DNA of 64,000 bases from Sphingorhabdus sp. EL138. Lineage in GTDB: Bacteria; Pseudomonadota; Alphaproteobacteria; Sphingomonadales; Sphingomonadaceae. Below are positions 1 to 8,817 of the stretch, in pieces. Positions within the stretch are counted from its first letter, which is position 1; the number at the start of each line of letters is the position of its first letter. Both the position numbers and the translations under genes were made by a program. The notes below the pieces were generated by a model. It saw nothing but the letters and a program-made list of their open reading frames with translations, searched no databases and was not told the origin of the DNA. The DNA is taken from NCBI RefSeq assembly GCF_900258045.1, contig NZ_OGVD01000001.1:415001-479000 (forward strand). The letters run 5' to 3'.

Positions 1-1
1 G

Positions 2-1156
2 GAGCGGAGAGCAGTCAGCACTGATGAGCTAATCTCATCAAGGTTCTCTTTTGAAAACGCGGTCAATGCCTATGATCGGCTTACTAGCGACAAATCCAGT
101 CTTGGTATGCTGCTTGATTATCCGCCAACTGCTGAGGATCGCGTTTGCAGAACAATTCCGCTCAAACAAACAGATGAATATTCATCCGGAGCAGCGGTCG
201 TTGGTTTCATTGGCGCAGGCAATTACGCATCTAGGATTTTGATACCTGCATTCCAGAAAGCGGGCGCGAAACTTGATACAATCGTAAGCTCGGGCGGATT
301 GAGCGGATCTATAAGCGGCACCAAAGCAGGTTTCGCCAAAGCCTCCAGCGACGTCGATGAAATGTTGACCAATGACGCCATTAATGTCGTTGCGATCGCG
401 ACACGTCACGATAGTCACGCCGATCTGACCGTTAAAGCGCTGAATGCAGGCAAACACGTGTTTGTAGAGAAACCTCTGGGACTGACACGAACAGAAGTAT
501 CGGCAGTGGAAGAAGCTTATGCCCAAAATCATAGCAATGGCGGCAATAATCATCTGATGGTCGGTTATAATCGGCGCTTTGCACCACAGATATTGAAGAT
601 GAAATCGTTGTTGGAGCAAGTTAACGAACCCAAGTCATTTTTGATGGTCATGAATGCGGGCGCCATCCCAGCAGAGCATTGGACCCAGGATCCAGACGTG
701 GGTGGGGGACGAATAATCGGTGAAGCATGTCATTTTATTGATCTTATGCGGTTTTTGGCGGACTCTCCTATTGTTTCATCACAAGGTCGGACTATGGGCA
801 AAAATCACGCAATGGGTGTGACAACGGACAAAGCTTCGATTACACTAGGCTTTGAAGATGGATCATTCGGGACGATTATGTATCTCGCAAATGGAGCCGC
901 AAGTTTCCCCAAAGAGCGAATAGAGGTATTTGCCGCCGGTCGTACACTTCAATTGGATAATTTTCGGAGTCTCAAGGCTTTCGGGTGGCCTGGCTTCTCA
1001 AAAATGAACTTGGCACGCCAAAATAAAGGGCAAGAACACTGCCCGAAAGCGTTTCTGGCAGCTATCGCAAACGGCAGCTCTGCCATTCCTGCCGAGCAGA
1101 TATTCGAAGTCGCCAGAGTCACCGTTGACGTTGCAAATTCACTTCGCGATCAGTGA
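2..1156 (+). CDS. Bi-domain oxidoreductase, C-terminal part (Zn-alcohol dehydrogenase / Gfo-Idh-MocA fusion), 5' truncated
   Basis: The frame is already open at base 2 and stays open to the TGA at 1154-1156, so the first in-frame ATG (107) is probably not the start. The first 40 or so residues look like the end of a zinc-type alcohol dehydrogenase (a segment reading RFSFENAVNAYDRL, then LGMLLDYP). After a short linker comes a Rossmann fold (VVGFIGAGNYAS) and a Gfo/Idh/MocA oxidoreductase domain with the EKPLGLT motif. Such fusions are usual in polysaccharide loci, where the Gfo/Idh/MocA half is expected to oxidise or reduce a nucleotide sugar; the substrate cannot be read here. The stop overlaps the GTG start of the heparinase-family gene, so the two are translationally coupled. 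Confidence 0.82.
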   Translation, partial: ERRAVSTDELISSRFSFENAVNAYDRLTSDKSSLGMLLDYPPTAEDRVCRTIPLKQTDEYSSGAAVVGFIGAGNYASRILIPAFQKAGAKLDTIVSSGGLSGSISGTKAGFAKASSDVDEMLTNDAINVVAIATRHDSHADLTVKALNAGKHVFVEKPLGLTRTEVSAVEEAYAQNHSNGGNNHLMVGYNRRFAPQILKMKSLLEQVNEPKSFLMVMNAGAIPAEHWTQDPDVGGGRIIGEACHFIDLMRFLADSPIVSSQGRTMGKNHAMGVTTDKASITLGFEDGSFGTIMYLANGAASFPKERIEVFAAGRTLQLDNFRSLKAFGWPGFSKMNLARQNKGQEHCPKAFLAAIANGSSAIPAEQIFEVARVTVDVANSLRDQ

Positions 1157-2988
1157 CAGATATTGCAACCAAACTGGGTACATATTGGGCGTTAGGTGTT
1201 GAAAACCTGTTGCGCGTCGCGCGCTACCGCTATGGCCTTAAAACCGGTTTCCACCCGGTTCAATCGTTAAAGCCGGTAAAGATAGACGGCAAATTCTTTG
1301 ACCCAACCGAGTCTCCGCCGGTCGGCGAGAACCCCCCGGACAATTGGAAAGAAAACGGTCACTTATTTGGCCATATCCCTATAGACATAGCAGATACGCC
1401 TCCCAATTGGCTGACCAATCTTCTGACAGGTGCATCGCTGCAACAACCTCTCCGGCCGTGGTGGGAAATCGCGGATTTTGATGTATCGGTTGGAGACATA
1501 AAAACTATATGGGAATTGTCCCGCTGGCATTGGCTTCTACCGATGGCTCAACGTGCCCGAAACGGCGATTTGCATAGTTTGAAGCGCATGAATATTTGGC
1601 TTTCGGATTGGAACAGGAACAATCCTCAGTATCTGGGGCCCAACTGGAAGTGTGGTCAGGAAGCCTCCATCAGACTAATTCATCTGGCTACGGCAGCTAT
1701 GATCATGGATTCTCATCTCACGCCATGCAATGCGATCTATGCTACTGCAGAGGCGCATGTACAGCGCATTGCGCCTACCCTATCATATGCAGCGGCACAG
1801 GATAACAATCATGGCACATCAGAAGCGGTCGCGATGTTCATTGGTGCAAGCTGGTTGCTCAACAAGGAACCCAACAGTCAATATACTAAATGGCTGAAAA
1901 CTGGCCGCAAACGCATTGAAGAGCGGGTAAACCGATTGATTGGTCCGGACGGGAGTTTCAGCCAGTATTCCGTCAATTATCACCGCATGATGCTGGACTG
2001 TCTATCGATTGCGGAGGTTTGGCGCCGCAAGTTCGATCTTCCTCGCTTTTCGGAGAATTTCTATTCCCATGCTGCCGCGGCTACTGCTTGGCTGGCACAG
2101 ATGATGAATCTGCGGAACGGAGACGCGCCGAATATTGGCGCAAATGATGGAGCGCAACTCATCCCATTTGCAGATACGCAGTATCGAGACTACCGGCCGG
2201 CCGTACAATTGGCCTCCGCTCTGTTTTTGGAACGAGCGCTACCCGGCGAGGGCGCGTATAACAGCGCATCAAAATGGCTTGATATTTCACAACCCGAGCA
2301 GCTTCTTGAACGTTCAGATCATATGGTATTTGACGATGGTGGCTATGCTGTCCTCAGAAAAGAAGATGCAAAAGCGGTCATCCGCTACCCCCGCTTTAAT
2401 TTCCGGCCCAGTCAAAACGACGCCTTGCATGTAGATTTGTGGATAAAAGGGCAAAATATTCTCAGAGATGGAGGGACTTACAGTTATAACGACGGTGAAG
2501 AATGGATTGGTTATTTTGGAGGCGGCAAAGCTCACAATACAATCCTTTTCGATTGCGAAGAAGCTATGCCGAGAATCAGCAGATTTCTCCTGGCAAAATG
2601 GTTGCGAACCAAAGAACGAAACTTAATATTGGACAAAAATAACGACATTCTGGGGTTTGAGGCATCGTATCTTGACTACAAGAAGCGATATCATGATCGG
2701 AAAATTACGCTAAGCAATTATAGGATGGAGGTCGTCGACACCATCAAGGGTTTCTCAAAACATGCAAGTTTGCGGTGGCGATTTGCTCCCGATGATTGGA
2801 GATTGGAAGGAGAAAATTTGATTGGCCGCCACGGGAAAATGCAAATAAACGCAAATGTAGAACTCTCGACGATCGCACTCGAGACGGGCTATGAATCGCG
2901 GCATTATATGGAAAAGACCGAACTTCCAGTATTGCACGTACAAGTACAATCTCCCGCAGTCATAACCAGCATATTTGAGTGGAATTGA
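1153..2988 (+). CDS. Heparinase II/III family protein (polysaccharide lyase-like)
   Basis: This 611-residue protein has the usual layout of the family: an N-terminal alpha/alpha toroid (about residues 60-370) and a C-terminal beta-sheet heparinase II/III domain (about 390-600). Residues resembling the family's active site are visible: a Tyr/His cluster near 270-277 (SVNYHRMM), a His near 425 (ALHVDLW) and the AHNTI motif near 459. No signal peptide is evident, which is common for copies inside exopolysaccharide or O-antigen clusters, where the role is unclear (polymer trimming or uronate-linked modification). The GTG start overlaps the previous stop by 4 nt, and the TGA overlaps the ATG of the glycosyltransferase by 1 nt, so the three genes form one coupled operon. 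The family is clear; substrate and true lyase activity are inference. Confidence 0.85.
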   Translation: MTDIATKLGTYWALGVENLLRVARYRYGLKTGFHPVQSLKPVKIDGKFFDPTESPPVGENPPDNWKENGHLFGHIPIDIADTPPNWLTNLLTGASLQQPLRPWWEIADFDVSVGDIKTIWELSRWHWLLPMAQRARNGDLHSLKRMNIWLSDWNRNNPQYLGPNWKCGQEASIRLIHLATAAMIMDSHLTPCNAIYATAEAHVQRIAPTLSYAAAQDNNHGTSEAVAMFIGASWLLNKEPNSQYTKWLKTGRKRIEERVNRLIGPDGSFSQYSVNYHRMMLDCLSIAEVWRRKFDLPRFSENFYSHAAAATAWLAQMMNLRNGDAPNIGANDGAQLIPFADTQYRDYRPAVQLASALFLERALPGEGAYNSASKWLDISQPEQLLERSDHMVFDDGGYAVLRKEDAKAVIRYPRFNFRPSQNDALHVDLWIKGQNILRDGGTYSYNDGEEWIGYFGGGKAHNTILFDCEEAMPRISRFLLAKWLRTKERNLILDKNNDILGFEASYLDYKKRYHDRKITLSNYRMEVVDTIKGFSKHASLRWRFAPDDWRLEGENLIGRHGKMQINANVELSTIALETGYESRHYMEKTELPVLHVQVQSPAVITSIFEWN

Positions 2989-4208
2989 TGCATATTCTAT
3001 ATTTTCATCAGCATTTTTCCACGGCGAAGGGTGCCGTTGGAATCAGGTCTTACCATATGGCCCGGCGCTTGATAGCGGAAGGCCATCAAGTCACCATGGT
3101 CTGTGGCAGCTATGCAAATGGTGATACCGGCCTAACTGGCCCATTTGAAAAGGGTCGACGCCGTGGGTATGTCGATGAAATAGATGTCATCGAATGTGAG
3201 CTCTCCTACTCAAACAACGATGGCTTCCTTAAGCGAACCTGGATTTTCGTGAAGTTCATGCTCGCCGCAATAATGATCGTTCTACGCGAAAAATATGACC
3301 GTATTTTTGCTACATCCACGCCGCTGACTGTTGGCGTCCCGGGCATTGTGGGAAGGTGGCTCAGGCGCAAACCTTTTATTTTCGAAGTTCGTGACCTCTG
3401 GCCTGAGTTACCGCGTGATATGGGAGTCATTCGCAACCCGATCATTTTGTTAGCGCTGTCCTGTCTTGAATGGCTTTCTTACAGGAGTGCGGATCGACTT
3501 ATTGCGCTATCGCCAGGCATCGCAGCAGGAATCAGGCGTCGGGGGGTTGCTGAATCCAAAATAACGATGATCTCAAATGGTTGTGACATCGATCTGTTTC
3601 ACCCTGGCACTGCGGCCTATCGTCCAAGTCCATTGACGCAACATGATTTTGTGGCAATTTTCGCCGGGACACATGGGCGTGCGAATGGTCTGGGTTCAGT
3701 CGTACGGGCTGCCGAAATACTTCAAGAGCGAGGCAACAATAAGATCAAATTTCTTTTGGTCGGTAGCGGAATGGAAAAGCCTGAACTTGTCTCAGCTGCG
3801 ACTGAGAAAGAACTCAACAACATATTTTTCATTGACCCAGTGCCGAAGGCAGAACTAGCCAAGCTGCTAGCTGGAGCAGATATCGGACTTCAAATCCTAG
3901 CCAACATCCCCGCATTCTACTTTGGCACGTCGCCTAACAAGTTTTTCGACTATATTGCAGCGGGCTTGCCAGTACTCAACAATTATCCAGGATGGGTAGC
4001 AGAATTGATAGAACAAAATTTATGTGGCATCGTTGTACCGCCCGATGATCCAATCGCGTTTGCAGATGCACTTGAAAAAGCGGAAGCTGACCGAAAATCA
4101 ATGAGCAATATGGGTGCAAGGGCACATCAATTGGCGCTAAATGATTTTTCAAGAGATTTGTTAGCTAAGCGCTGGGTTGAGTGGGTTTGCGACGAGTCAG
4201 GAATTTAG
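2988..4208 (+). CDS. Glycosyltransferase family 4 (WbuB-like)
   Basis: A GT-B fold glycosyltransferase of 406 residues. I place the start at the ATG at 2988, which overlaps the previous stop (TGATG) and gives the family's typical opening MHILYFHQHFSTAKG; a GTG at 2979 would add three residues. The N-terminal acceptor domain ends near residue 190. The C-terminal half carries the nucleotide-sugar binding region, including SPNKFFDYIAAGLPVLNN, which corresponds to the EX7E region but with Asp instead of the usual first Glu. The protein probably transfers an N-acetylated amino sugar to a lipid-linked intermediate at the inner membrane during surface polysaccharide synthesis. It is the last gene of the locus; the next gene is convergent. 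Confidence 0.88.
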   Translation: MHILYFHQHFSTAKGAVGIRSYHMARRLIAEGHQVTMVCGSYANGDTGLTGPFEKGRRRGYVDEIDVIECELSYSNNDGFLKRTWIFVKFMLAAIMIVLREKYDRIFATSTPLTVGVPGIVGRWLRRKPFIFEVRDLWPELPRDMGVIRNPIILLALSCLEWLSYRSADRLIALSPGIAAGIRRRGVAESKITMISNGCDIDLFHPGTAAYRPSPLTQHDFVAIFAGTHGRANGLGSVVRAAEILQERGNNKIKFLLVGSGMEKPELVSAATEKELNNIFFIDPVPKAELAKLLAGADIGLQILANIPAFYFGTSPNKFFDYIAAGLPVLNNYPGWVAELIEQNLCGIVVPPDDPIAFADALEKAEADRKSMSNMGARAHQLALNDFSRDLLAKRWVEWVCDESGI

Positions 4209-4234
4209 ACCGTTTTCGTCAAAACACTCTAAAT
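4203..4234. terminator. Hairpin between convergent genes, possible bidirectional terminator
   Basis: Nested inverted repeats: ATTTAGA (4203-4209) pairs with TCTAAAT (4228-4234), and inside them GTTTT (4212-4216) pairs with AAAAC (4221-4225) around a CGTC loop. The TAG stops of the glycosyltransferase and of the convergent carboxypeptidase both lie in the outer stem. The stem is AT-rich, so termination strength is uncertain. Confidence 0.5.
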
Positions 4235-5353
4235 CTCGTCTATCAACTCCGCCAACGTCGCCAAGCACTCACGAGCTAGCAATTTACAACGCTCCGGTGA
4301 CCAGCCCTGTTCTTCATCCGGTAAATCACGATTATCCTTGAATGGCATTTCCAGTGTCATCGCTATGGCTCCGAAACGCTCGGCGACCTGATTTGTAGAC
4401 ATGGAGAGATTGGCCTTGCCCTTTGCGGCAGTCGGGTAGCCCAGCTCGGTCTGGAAATCGGGTGTTCGGGCGGCGAGCCGGTCGCGATAGGCGTTATATT
4501 TGCGCCCCATTTCATCGGTCCAGCTCGGTATGCCCTCAAATCCGGCAATAAACACCGCCGGTATCGCCTCGTCGCCGTGAGCGTCTATTGCAAAGTCAAC
4601 GCCGCTTTCATCCATCGCGTTTCGAACGCACAGCACTTCCGGACTTTTTTCCGCCGTGGGTTCATGCCACTCCCGGTTGAGGTTCGTTCCGGCGTAATTG
4701 GTTCGTAGATGCCCTCTGAATGAACCATCCGGGTTCATATTCGGGACGACGTGAAACTGGCATTTCTGGAGCAACGCCCGGGCATGCGGGTCGGCAGGAT
4801 CGGTCAGCATTTCCAGCACGCCTTCCATCCACCACTCGGCCATGCTCTCACCGGGATGTTGCCGGGCATAGAGCCAGACCTGTTTGTCGCCTTCGCCCAT
4901 TGTGAGACAATCAATAGGTCGCCCTTCCAGTGAAAAGCCCAAGGTTCGGCATGTAACGCCCTCTACTGAGGCGACTTCGGAAACCAGATCATGATGGCGG
5001 TCCATACTGTAAGGTGCAAAATAGGCGAACCAGATGATATTGCTGGTTGCGGTATAACTTATGGAAAGCGTGCCCTTGTCTTCGTCATAGCTGCTGTCCG
5101 CCCGTCCCCAATATTCTCGGTCTTCACTGACACAGGCATTATAGCCAGGCCAGCCTTGGGGATAGGCAGAATCTTTCAGCCCATTGATATTGAGTTCCAG
5201 CGTATCGCCAATTTCGCAGGTGACGCGAAAATGGAACCATTGGAAGAAATCGCTATCCTTGTCCTTGCGGATCGATAGCTCGGCTTTGGTGCCGGAAATG
5301 TCATGGACGACGATGTTTCCGCTATCAAAAGCGGCGGTGATTTGAATGCTCAT
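4229..5353 (-). CDS. M14-family zinc carboxypeptidase, cytosolic carboxypeptidase-like
   Basis: The 374-residue protein has an N-terminal beta-sandwich (about 1-120) and an M14 peptidase domain. Zinc ligands are H166 and E169 (HPGES) and H259 (DAHGDE); the catalytic Glu is E335 (TLEMPF). The substrate-binding segment [15 protein letters not shown] (205-219) is intact. This architecture matches the bacterial relatives of eukaryotic cytosolic (Nna1/AGBL) carboxypeptidases. No signal peptide is present, so it probably acts in the cytoplasm; the bacterial substrate is not known. Its ATG overlaps the stop of the lipoprotein gene by 4 nt, so the two are co-transcribed. Confidence 0.88.
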   Translation of the reverse strand: MSIQITAAFDSGNIVVHDISGTKAELSIRKDKDSDFFQWFHFRVTCEIGDTLELNINGLKDSAYPQGWPGYNACVSEDREYWGRADSSYDEDKGTLSISYTATSNIIWFAYFAPYSMDRHHDLVSEVASVEGVTCRTLGFSLEGRPIDCLTMGEGDKQVWLYARQHPGESMAEWWMEGVLEMLTDPADPHARALLQKCQFHVVPNMNPDGSFRGHLRTNYAGTNLNREWHEPTAEKSPEVLCVRNAMDESGVDFAIDAHGDEAIPAVFIAGFEGIPSWTDEMGRKYNAYRDRLAARTPDFQTELGYPTAAKGKANLSMSTNQVAERFGAIAMTLEMPFKDNRDLPDEEQGWSPERCKLLARECLATLAELIDEI

Positions 5354-5952
5354 GGCACCCTGATAGTGGTTCCTGACTCTCCGGGGAAGTCCCTGAATAA
5401 CGCTTCAGCCAATTTGGATGCTGCCAGACCGGGCTGTGATGCAGGAGAACCATCTTTGGCTTCTACCGAAGAGCGGCCTTCCCAGACTGTTTGTCCATCA
5501 GCGCGGCGGGTAATGCGGACCGATAATTCGGTTGCAATCCTGTCTTTGGGCTTGCCGCTCAAGTTGATGCCAATACCCAGACCAACGCCCGATCCATAGC
5601 TTCCGGTGCTGCCGCCCACGCCAACCGATACGGGAGACCGGCCGCCATCCGCCGACAACCGGCTTTGTTCGACCGAAACTCTGGCGACATATTCGCCATT
5701 GGCAGCATCAGAGCCCGGATCAGAAAACCCGACGCGCTGCAATTCCCTGCGCACAGCGGCTTCATAAGTGCCCTGTTCCAACACCCGGCCATCGCTCACT
5801 TCGGAGTTTGAGACGATTGCTACCGTTCCAGGGACTATCTGCGCATCCTGTGCATTATGAAAACGGGTGACGTTCACCGGCGGTGTGGATGCTACACAGG
5901 CGGTCATTGCCAGTGACAACATTGCGATCCCGAAAAGCTTTTTGCGTGCCAT
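5350..5952 (-). CDS. DUF4136-type lipoprotein
   Basis: A 200-residue protein with a lipoprotein signal ([16 protein letters not shown], lipid Cys at residue 19). The body fits the DUF4136 pattern of small envelope lipoproteins: a beta-rich domain with a Gly/Ser-rich turn ([14 protein letters not shown], about 108-121) and a closing segment on a recalculated bundle surface ([14 protein letters not shown]). The function of this family is unknown. It is the first gene of a two-gene operon with the M14 carboxypeptidase, overlapping it by 4 nt, and is divergent from galE. Confidence 0.75.
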   Translation of the reverse strand: MARKKLFGIAMLSLAMTACVASTPPVNVTRFHNAQDAQIVPGTVAIVSNSEVSDGRVLEQGTYEAAVRRELQRVGFSDPGSDAANGEYVARVSVEQSRLSADGGRSPVSVGVGGSTGSYGSGVGLGIGINLSGKPKDRIATELSVRITRRADGQTVWEGRSSVEAKDGSPASQPGLAASKLAEALFRDFPGESGTTIRVP

Positions 5953-6101
5953 ATTCTGCTACTCCCGACCAACTGTGCGCTATCTTAGCCTAAATTCCGA
6001 TACTCGCGCGTAAATAATTGCATCCGCATGGCTCTATGGTTAACCGGATAACGACTTTTCCCGGATATCACGCCTCTTTTATGGGTTTTTGAGGAGACAA
6101 T

Positions 6102-7106
6102 ATGCCAGAGCGCTTCACTATTTTGGTCACAGGCGGCGCGGGTTATATTGGTAGCCATGCTGTTTTAGCGCTAAAAGACGCCGGCTGGCCGGTTGCGGTC
6201 ATCGATAATCTCACTACCGGTTTTCGCTGGGCTGTGCCGGATGATGTGACCTTCTATGAAGGGGATATCGAAGATACCGCTCTGGTTCTCAAGATCATGG
6301 AAGACGAAAATATCGGCGCGATCATGCATTTTGCAGGTTCCATCATTGTGCCGGAATCTGTTGAAAATCCGCTCAAATATTATCACAATAACAGCGCCAA
6401 AAGCCGCAGCCTGATTGATGCGGCCGTTACTGGCGGGGTAAAGCATTTCATTTTTTCATCCACCGCGGCCACCTATGGCATTCCCGAAGAAAGCCCGGTG
6501 AGCGAACAAACACCCCAGCTACCGATCAATCCCTATGGCATGTCCAAGCTTATGACCGAGCATATGCTGCGCGATGTGTCAGCGGCGCATGATCTGAATT
6601 TCTGTGCGCTGCGCTATTTCAACGTTGCTGGTGCAGATCCCGAGGCGCGAACAGGTCAATCTACGGCGGGCGCAACCCATCTGATCAAGGTCGCGGTGGA
6701 AGCGGCTTTGGGCAAGCGCGACAGCGTTGCGGTATTCGGTACTGACTATGACACACCCGATGGCACCGGCGTGCGTGATTACATCCATGTTTCCGATCTC
6801 GCCGCCGCCCATGTGCTGGCACTTGAGGCACTGATCGCTGATCCTGAACAGAATCACCTGCTCAATTGTGGTTATGGCCGGGGTTTCTCGGTGCTCGAAG
6901 TGCTCGACGCAGTCGATCGGGTCACGAATCTCAAAATTTCCCGCAAGCTGGAAGGCCGCCGCGCCGGGGATCCCGATTCGCTGATTTCAGACAATCGTGC
7001 GATCATGAAAAGCTTCCCGTGGCAGCCGCAATATGCGGATTTGGATAAAATTGTGACCCATGCACTGGCCTGGGAACGCAAATTGGGTGAAATACGCGGA
7101 GAATAA
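6102..7106 (+). CDS. galE: UDP-glucose 4-epimerase
   Basis: A short-chain dehydrogenase-type epimerase that interconverts UDP-glucose and UDP-galactose using bound NAD. The 334-residue length is standard. The NAD motif GGAGYIGSH (11-19), the catalytic Ser/Thr region (FSSTAATYG, 118-126) and the Tyr145-x3-Lys149 pair (PYGMSK) are all present. The start is well supported by GAGGAG placed 7 nt before the ATG. It stands alone and would feed UDP-galactose to surface polysaccharide synthesis, together with galU near 44 kb. Confidence 0.93.
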   Translation: MPERFTILVTGGAGYIGSHAVLALKDAGWPVAVIDNLTTGFRWAVPDDVTFYEGDIEDTALVLKIMEDENIGAIMHFAGSIIVPESVENPLKYYHNNSAKSRSLIDAAVTGGVKHFIFSSTAATYGIPEESPVSEQTPQLPINPYGMSKLMTEHMLRDVSAAHDLNFCALRYFNVAGADPEARTGQSTAGATHLIKVAVEAALGKRDSVAVFGTDYDTPDGTGVRDYIHVSDLAAAHVLALEALIADPEQNHLLNCGYGRGFSVLEVLDAVDRVTNLKISRKLEGRRAGDPDSLISDNRAIMKSFPWQPQYADLDKIVTHALAWERKLGEIRGE

Positions 7107-7119
7107 GCCGCCTATATGC

Positions 7120-7148
7120 TTGACTTTGCTGGGCCGTAACCCTAACTG
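7120..7148 (+). promoter_or_regulatory. Predicted sigma-70-type promoter for rpmJ
   Basis: TTGACT (7120-7125) and TAACTG (7143-7148) are separated by exactly 17 nt. Transcription would start near 7155, giving a leader of about 57 nt before the rpmJ ATG at 7212. Prediction from pattern only. Confidence 0.5.
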
Positions 7149-7211
7149 CACCGTCTGCATGCAGCTTTGGCTGTTTTCAAGAAATTCAGAATATTAAGGC
7201 GTGGTACCAAA

Positions 7212-7337
7212 ATGAAGATCCGCAACTCTTTGAAGTCGCTCAAAAACCGTCATCGGGACTGCCGCGTGATCCGTCGTCGTGGCCGCACCTATGTGATCAA
7301 CAAAACGAATCGCCGGTTCAAGGCGCGCCAAGGCTAA
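7212..7337 (+). CDS. rpmJ: 50S ribosomal protein L36
   Basis: A 41-residue, very basic protein beginning [17 protein letters not shown] and containing [13 protein letters not shown], the alphaproteobacterial form of ribosomal protein L36. This form lacks the full C-x2-C-x12-C-x4-H zinc motif of L36 type 1 and has a single Cys (residue 17). L36 binds domain VI of 23S rRNA in the large subunit. It precedes the HAD gene by 9 nt and is probably co-transcribed with it. Confidence 0.93.
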   Translation: MKIRNSLKSLKNRHRDCRVIRRRGRTYVINKTNRRFKARQG

Positions 7338-7346
7338 ATTCGTCCT

Positions 7347-7973
7347 GTGGCAGACATGACTGCCATTTCCAAAATTGATACGGTTATCTTCGATGTCGGC
7401 AATGTCCTGTATCAATGGGATTTGCGCTGTCTGTTCGAAAAGCTGATCGACGATGCAGAAGAACTGGACTGGTTCCTGCTGAATGTCATCACGCCCGAAT
7501 GGCATTTCCAACATGATGCCGGCCGGCCGCTGGCCGAGATGGTGCCTGAACGGATCTCGCAATTTCCTCAATATGAATCGCATATCAAGGCTTATGCGAC
7601 ACGGTTCAATGAAACTATTCCAGGGCCTGTAGCCGGCTCATTGCAACTGGTGAAGCAACTGGTCTCTAATGGCGTCCCGATATTCGGGATCACTAATTTC
7701 GGCTCGGAATTTTGGCGAGGCTTCCGTCCAACGGCCAAAATTTTTGATTCCTTTTCGGATATTATTGTGTCCGGCGACGAAAAGTTGGTGAAGCCCGATA
7801 CCGCAATCTACGAGCTGGCGCTCGACCGCTTCGATGTTACTGCTGATCAATGCCTGTTTATCGATGACCGTCCGGAAAATGTGGCAGGCAGTGAAAAACT
7901 GGGCATGAGGGGCCATTATTTTCGGGATGCGAGGACACTGGAACAGGAGCTGAAAGCGCTGAAACTGCTGTAA
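7347..7973 (+). CDS. HAD-superfamily hydrolase (YihX-like)
   Basis: A 208-residue HAD hydrolase with motif I FDVGNVL (nucleophile Asp16, where the usual second Asp is Gly18), motif II GITNFG, a motif III Lys (KLVKPD) and motif IV FIDDRPEN. The D-x-G-N variant of motif I is typical of the YihX group of sugar-phosphate phosphatases. GTG 7347 is used as the start; ATG 7356 is possible. The gene follows rpmJ by 9 nt. Substrate is unknown. Confidence 0.8.
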   Translation: MADMTAISKIDTVIFDVGNVLYQWDLRCLFEKLIDDAEELDWFLLNVITPEWHFQHDAGRPLAEMVPERISQFPQYESHIKAYATRFNETIPGPVAGSLQLVKQLVSNGVPIFGITNFGSEFWRGFRPTAKIFDSFSDIIVSGDEKLVKPDTAIYELALDRFDVTADQCLFIDDRPENVAGSEKLGMRGHYFRDARTLEQELKALKLL

Positions 7974-7986
7974 CGCCGCCTGTCAG

Positions 7987-8373
7987 CTATGCCTCGCTCA
8001 ATGCACTCGACAGCCGGTCACGAATGGTTTTCAACTCTTTCAACATCATACCATTGTCGCCGTTGACACCTGCCGCCATCTCATTCGTAGACGCAACACG
8101 AGCACTGGCAACCGCTTGAGCCGCAGGCTTGCTCTTCCGTGATGTCAGAAATTTGCGTGCGCCTTTTATTGTATAGCCTTCTTCGTTGAGTAGGCGGTTG
8201 ATCGTCTTGACCATCTCGACATCTTCGGGCCGGTAATGGCGACGAGAGCCAGCCCGTTTCAGCGGCTGGAGCATGCCAAATTGTTCTTCCCAATAGCGCA
8301 ATATATGGGGCTTGATATTCAGCTCTTTCGAAAGCTCTCCAATGGTCCGGAATGCGTCACTGTCCTTGGTCAT
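7987..8373 (-). CDS. MerR-family transcriptional regulator
   Basis: A 128-residue protein with a MerR winged helix-turn-helix at about residues 8-76 (TIGELSKELNIKPHILRYWE, then RRHYRPEDV). A low-complexity Ala-rich linker and a short C-terminal helix follow; no metal-binding Cys is seen, so it is not a metal sensor of the MerR/CueR type. The gene lies 20 nt downstream of ihfA on the same strand, an order common in alphaproteobacteria, and is probably co-transcribed with it. Target genes are not known. Confidence 0.85.
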   Translation of the reverse strand: MTKDSDAFRTIGELSKELNIKPHILRYWEEQFGMLQPLKRAGSRRHYRPEDVEMVKTINRLLNEEGYTIKGARKFLTSRKSKPAAQAVASARVASTNEMAAGVNGDNGMMLKELKTIRDRLSSALSEA

Positions 8374-8393
8374 ACTATACTCGACCTTTCAGA

Positions 8394-8693
8394 CTACCCG
8401 GCCGCGATTATGCGGTCGCGCATCGTTTGGCTGGCGCGGAACGTCAGTACCCGGCGCGGAGCAATTGGCACTTCGACACCGGTTTTCGGATTACGTCCTG
8501 TGCGTTCGCCCTTGTCCCGCAGGACAAAGGTTCCAAAACCGGAAATTTTGACATTTTCGCCATCAATCAAGGCGTTGATCATATGATCCAGAATTGATTC
8601 CACCATAACGGCGCTATCCGCTCTGGACAGCCCGACTTGGCGATTCATGGTATCAGAAAGATCGGCACGGGTAAGAGTGCTGCTGTAGCTCAT
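8394..8693 (-). CDS. ihfA: Integration host factor, alpha subunit
   Basis: A 99-residue DNA-bending protein of the IHF/HU family. It has the N-terminal helical dimerisation region, the conserved VKISGFGTF strand and the DNA-intercalating beta-arm with the key Pro ([12 protein letters not shown], about 66-77). It forms a heterodimer with IhfB. The gene sits upstream of the MerR-type gene, as in other alphaproteobacteria, but without the usual plsX-fabH genes in front. Confidence 0.92.
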   Translation of the reverse strand: MSYSSTLTRADLSDTMNRQVGLSRADSAVMVESILDHMINALIDGENVKISGFGTFVLRDKGERTGRNPKTGVEVPIAPRRVLTFRASQTMRDRIIAAG

Positions 8694-8733
8694 ATGAAAT
8701 ATCTCCTAGTAAGAGATTGAAAATCCTACCCTT

Positions 8734-8762
8734 CCTATAGGGCAAGTTAAGAAATATGTAAA
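8734..8762 (-). promoter_or_regulatory. Predicted promoter for ihfA
   Basis: Reading the minus strand, TTTACA (8762-8757) and TATAGG (8739-8734) are separated by 17 nt, and transcription would start about 35 nt before the ihfA ATG. Pattern-based prediction. Confidence 0.5.
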
Positions 8763-8817
8763 TCTCGGCATCAATCTATTAGTGGATTTCGTTCATTTCC
8801 CGCGATAAGCCGCTCTG

